From assembly GCF_900240245.1 (NCBI RefSeq), contig NZ_OESQ01000001.1:1480157-1544156 (forward strand): a DNA stretch of 64,000 nucleotides. Direction: 5' to 3'. Numbering within the stretch: position 1 is the stretch's first letter; each line of letters opens with the position of its first letter. The notes under the pieces were generated by a model, which was given only the letters and a program-made list of their open reading frames with translations, had not been told where the DNA came from and searched no databases. Positions 63,209 through 64,000 of the stretch are shown here, in pieces. This DNA comes from Lachnoclostridium edouardi. Its GTDB lineage: Bacteria; Bacillota; Clostridia; Lachnospirales; Lachnospiraceae. Position numbers and translations under genes: made by a program.

Positions 63209-64000
63209 TTACTTATTCATCATCTTTCTTACAGCCTCCAGCTCATTTAAGTACATGGGGGAGGCATTTTCTTTCGCCGCCTTTTCAAGTAGTTCTAATG
63301 CCATCTTATATTCCTTTAACAATACAAGGGACTGGGCCTTATGAAGCACATAAAGTGGATTTTTAGGGTCTGCCTCAATGGCTTGATCCATTGCCTCCAC
63401 AGCCTCTCTATGACGTCCTAAGGTTCTTAAACTGTTGGCTTTATGGAATAAATAATCGTACCTGGCAGGCTCCTTAGAAAGCAATCTGTCCATCTCTTCT
63501 ACAGCAGCCTCATGCATTCCCAGCTCTCTCAGATAATTGGATTTATGATACCTGTAGAAGAAATAGTCTGGATTTGTCTGGATTGCTTTATCATATTCTT
63601 CCAATGCCTCTTTTACCCGTTTCATAGTTCTGAAAACATTTGCGCGGTAAAACAGAAATTCCGGATATTCCTCCCCATATTTTTGGTAAATAGAAAGGGC
63701 CTCCTCATATCTCTCCAAAAGGGTATAACAGTATCCCAGAAGATAGCACTGTTCAGGCGTATCCCCGCCGCCCAGCTTTAAAATAGCCTCCTCATACTTT
63801 TCATGTTCAATAAGTTCTCTGATTTCTTTATAGTTGACCTTTTCTTCTCCTGCAAGCAGAGCTGTAACCTGAGCCTCTCCTCTGGATTCTGCCCAATCCT
63901 TTGCCGTCTTCCCTTCGTTATCCTTTAAACCGGGATCTGCCCCATTCTCCAGAAGCTTTCTAATAATGTCACAGTATAAAAAGCCTCCGTTGCCCAGTAT
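63209..64000 (-). CDS. Ankyrin-repeat and TPR protein, partial (5' end outside the window)
   Basis: The frame is open from the window edge to the stop at 63209 (264 codons seen). The first part has an ankyrin repeat (DIIRKLLENGADPGLKDNEG, then KTAKDWAESRG). After a linker come four to five TPR units, such as FLFYRANVFRTMKRVKEALEEYDKAI and LFHKANSLRTLGRHREAVEAMDQAI. A protein-interaction scaffold, function unknown. It is 22 bases upstream of the DUF2877 gene in the same direction. Confidence 0.85.
   Translation of the reverse strand: MLGNGGFLYCDIIRKLLENGADPGLKDNEGKTAKDWAESRGEAQVTALLAGEEKVNYKEIRELIEHEKYEEAILKLGGGDTPEQCYLLGYCYTLLERYEEALSIYQKYGEEYPEFLFYRANVFRTMKRVKEALEEYDKAIQTNPDYFFYRYHKSNYLRELGMHEAAVEEMDRLLSKEPARYDYLFHKANSLRTLGRHREAVEAMDQAIEADPKNPLYVLHKAQSLVLLKEYKMALELLEKAAKENASPMYLNELEAVRKMMNK

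Overview
The window looks like a chromosomal segment of a spore-forming anaerobic Firmicute of the Lachnospiraceae/Clostridium type. It carries sporulation genes (spoIIID, sipL-like, a CotS-type protein), an anaerobic oxidative-stress pair (perR-like regulator and reverse rubrerythrin), AGGAGG-type ribosome binding sites and moderately AT-rich DNA. No rRNA, tRNA or CRISPR array was recognised.

Layout. 1-2.6 kb: the start of a BlaI/MecI repressor, then a ROK regulator with an MFS transporter. 2.6-12 kb: a leftward peptide-uptake and hydrolysis operon, with an Opp/Dpp-type ABC transporter interleaved with three different M20 metallohydrolases. It is divergent from a rightward DUF1177 - AroM - amidohydrolase operon (12.3-15.1 kb). 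15-20 kb: phosphoglucomutase, CotS-like protein, RidA, a zinc-ribbon/coiled-coil protein convergent with a 52-residue coiled-coil gene, and a small secreted cell-wall-binding protein. 20.4-29.4 kb: two tandem paralogous tyrosine recombinases. The second is split by a mobilizable element of about 7.18 kb related to the Tn4451 family (large serine recombinase, TnpW, MobV relaxase, RepA-like, Cys-rich VLP protein). The element carries an XRE regulator and immunity-like cargo, including SMI1/KNR4. Its ends, target duplication, terminal inverted repeats and a pMV158-type oriT can be read directly.

29.3-52.9 kb is core chromosome: AI-2E-type permease, RluA-type pseudouridine synthase, TrhA/hemolysin III, GIY-YIG protein, SipL, TtcA-like enzyme, CysE, LtaS-like enzyme, a sigma factor with a membrane beta-propeller protein, PrcB-like lipoprotein, SpoIIID, an OpuC-type osmoprotectant ABC system, and a long leftward housekeeping run (S1 protein, small alarmone synthetase, GDPD, Dtd, M18 aminopeptidase, trigger-factor-like lipoprotein, Xpt, HAD phosphatase). 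It ends in perR and rubrerythrin, both with Per-box-like dyads.

52.8-59.25 kb is a second, more AT-rich integrative element of about 6.4 kb inserted in the 3' end of the rubrerythrin gene. An 86-bp perfect direct repeat marks attL and attR, and the element supplies a synonymously diverged C-terminus that restores the reading frame. It encodes a Tn916-type integrase, a small serine recombinase, WYL, wHTH and XRE regulators, and a tandem pair of paralogous proteins of unknown function. These form the best candidate here for an undescribed module. 59.3-64 kb: the three genes known in E. coli as fdrA/ylbE/ylbF (oxamate carbamoyltransferase), preceded by a partial ankyrin/TPR protein.
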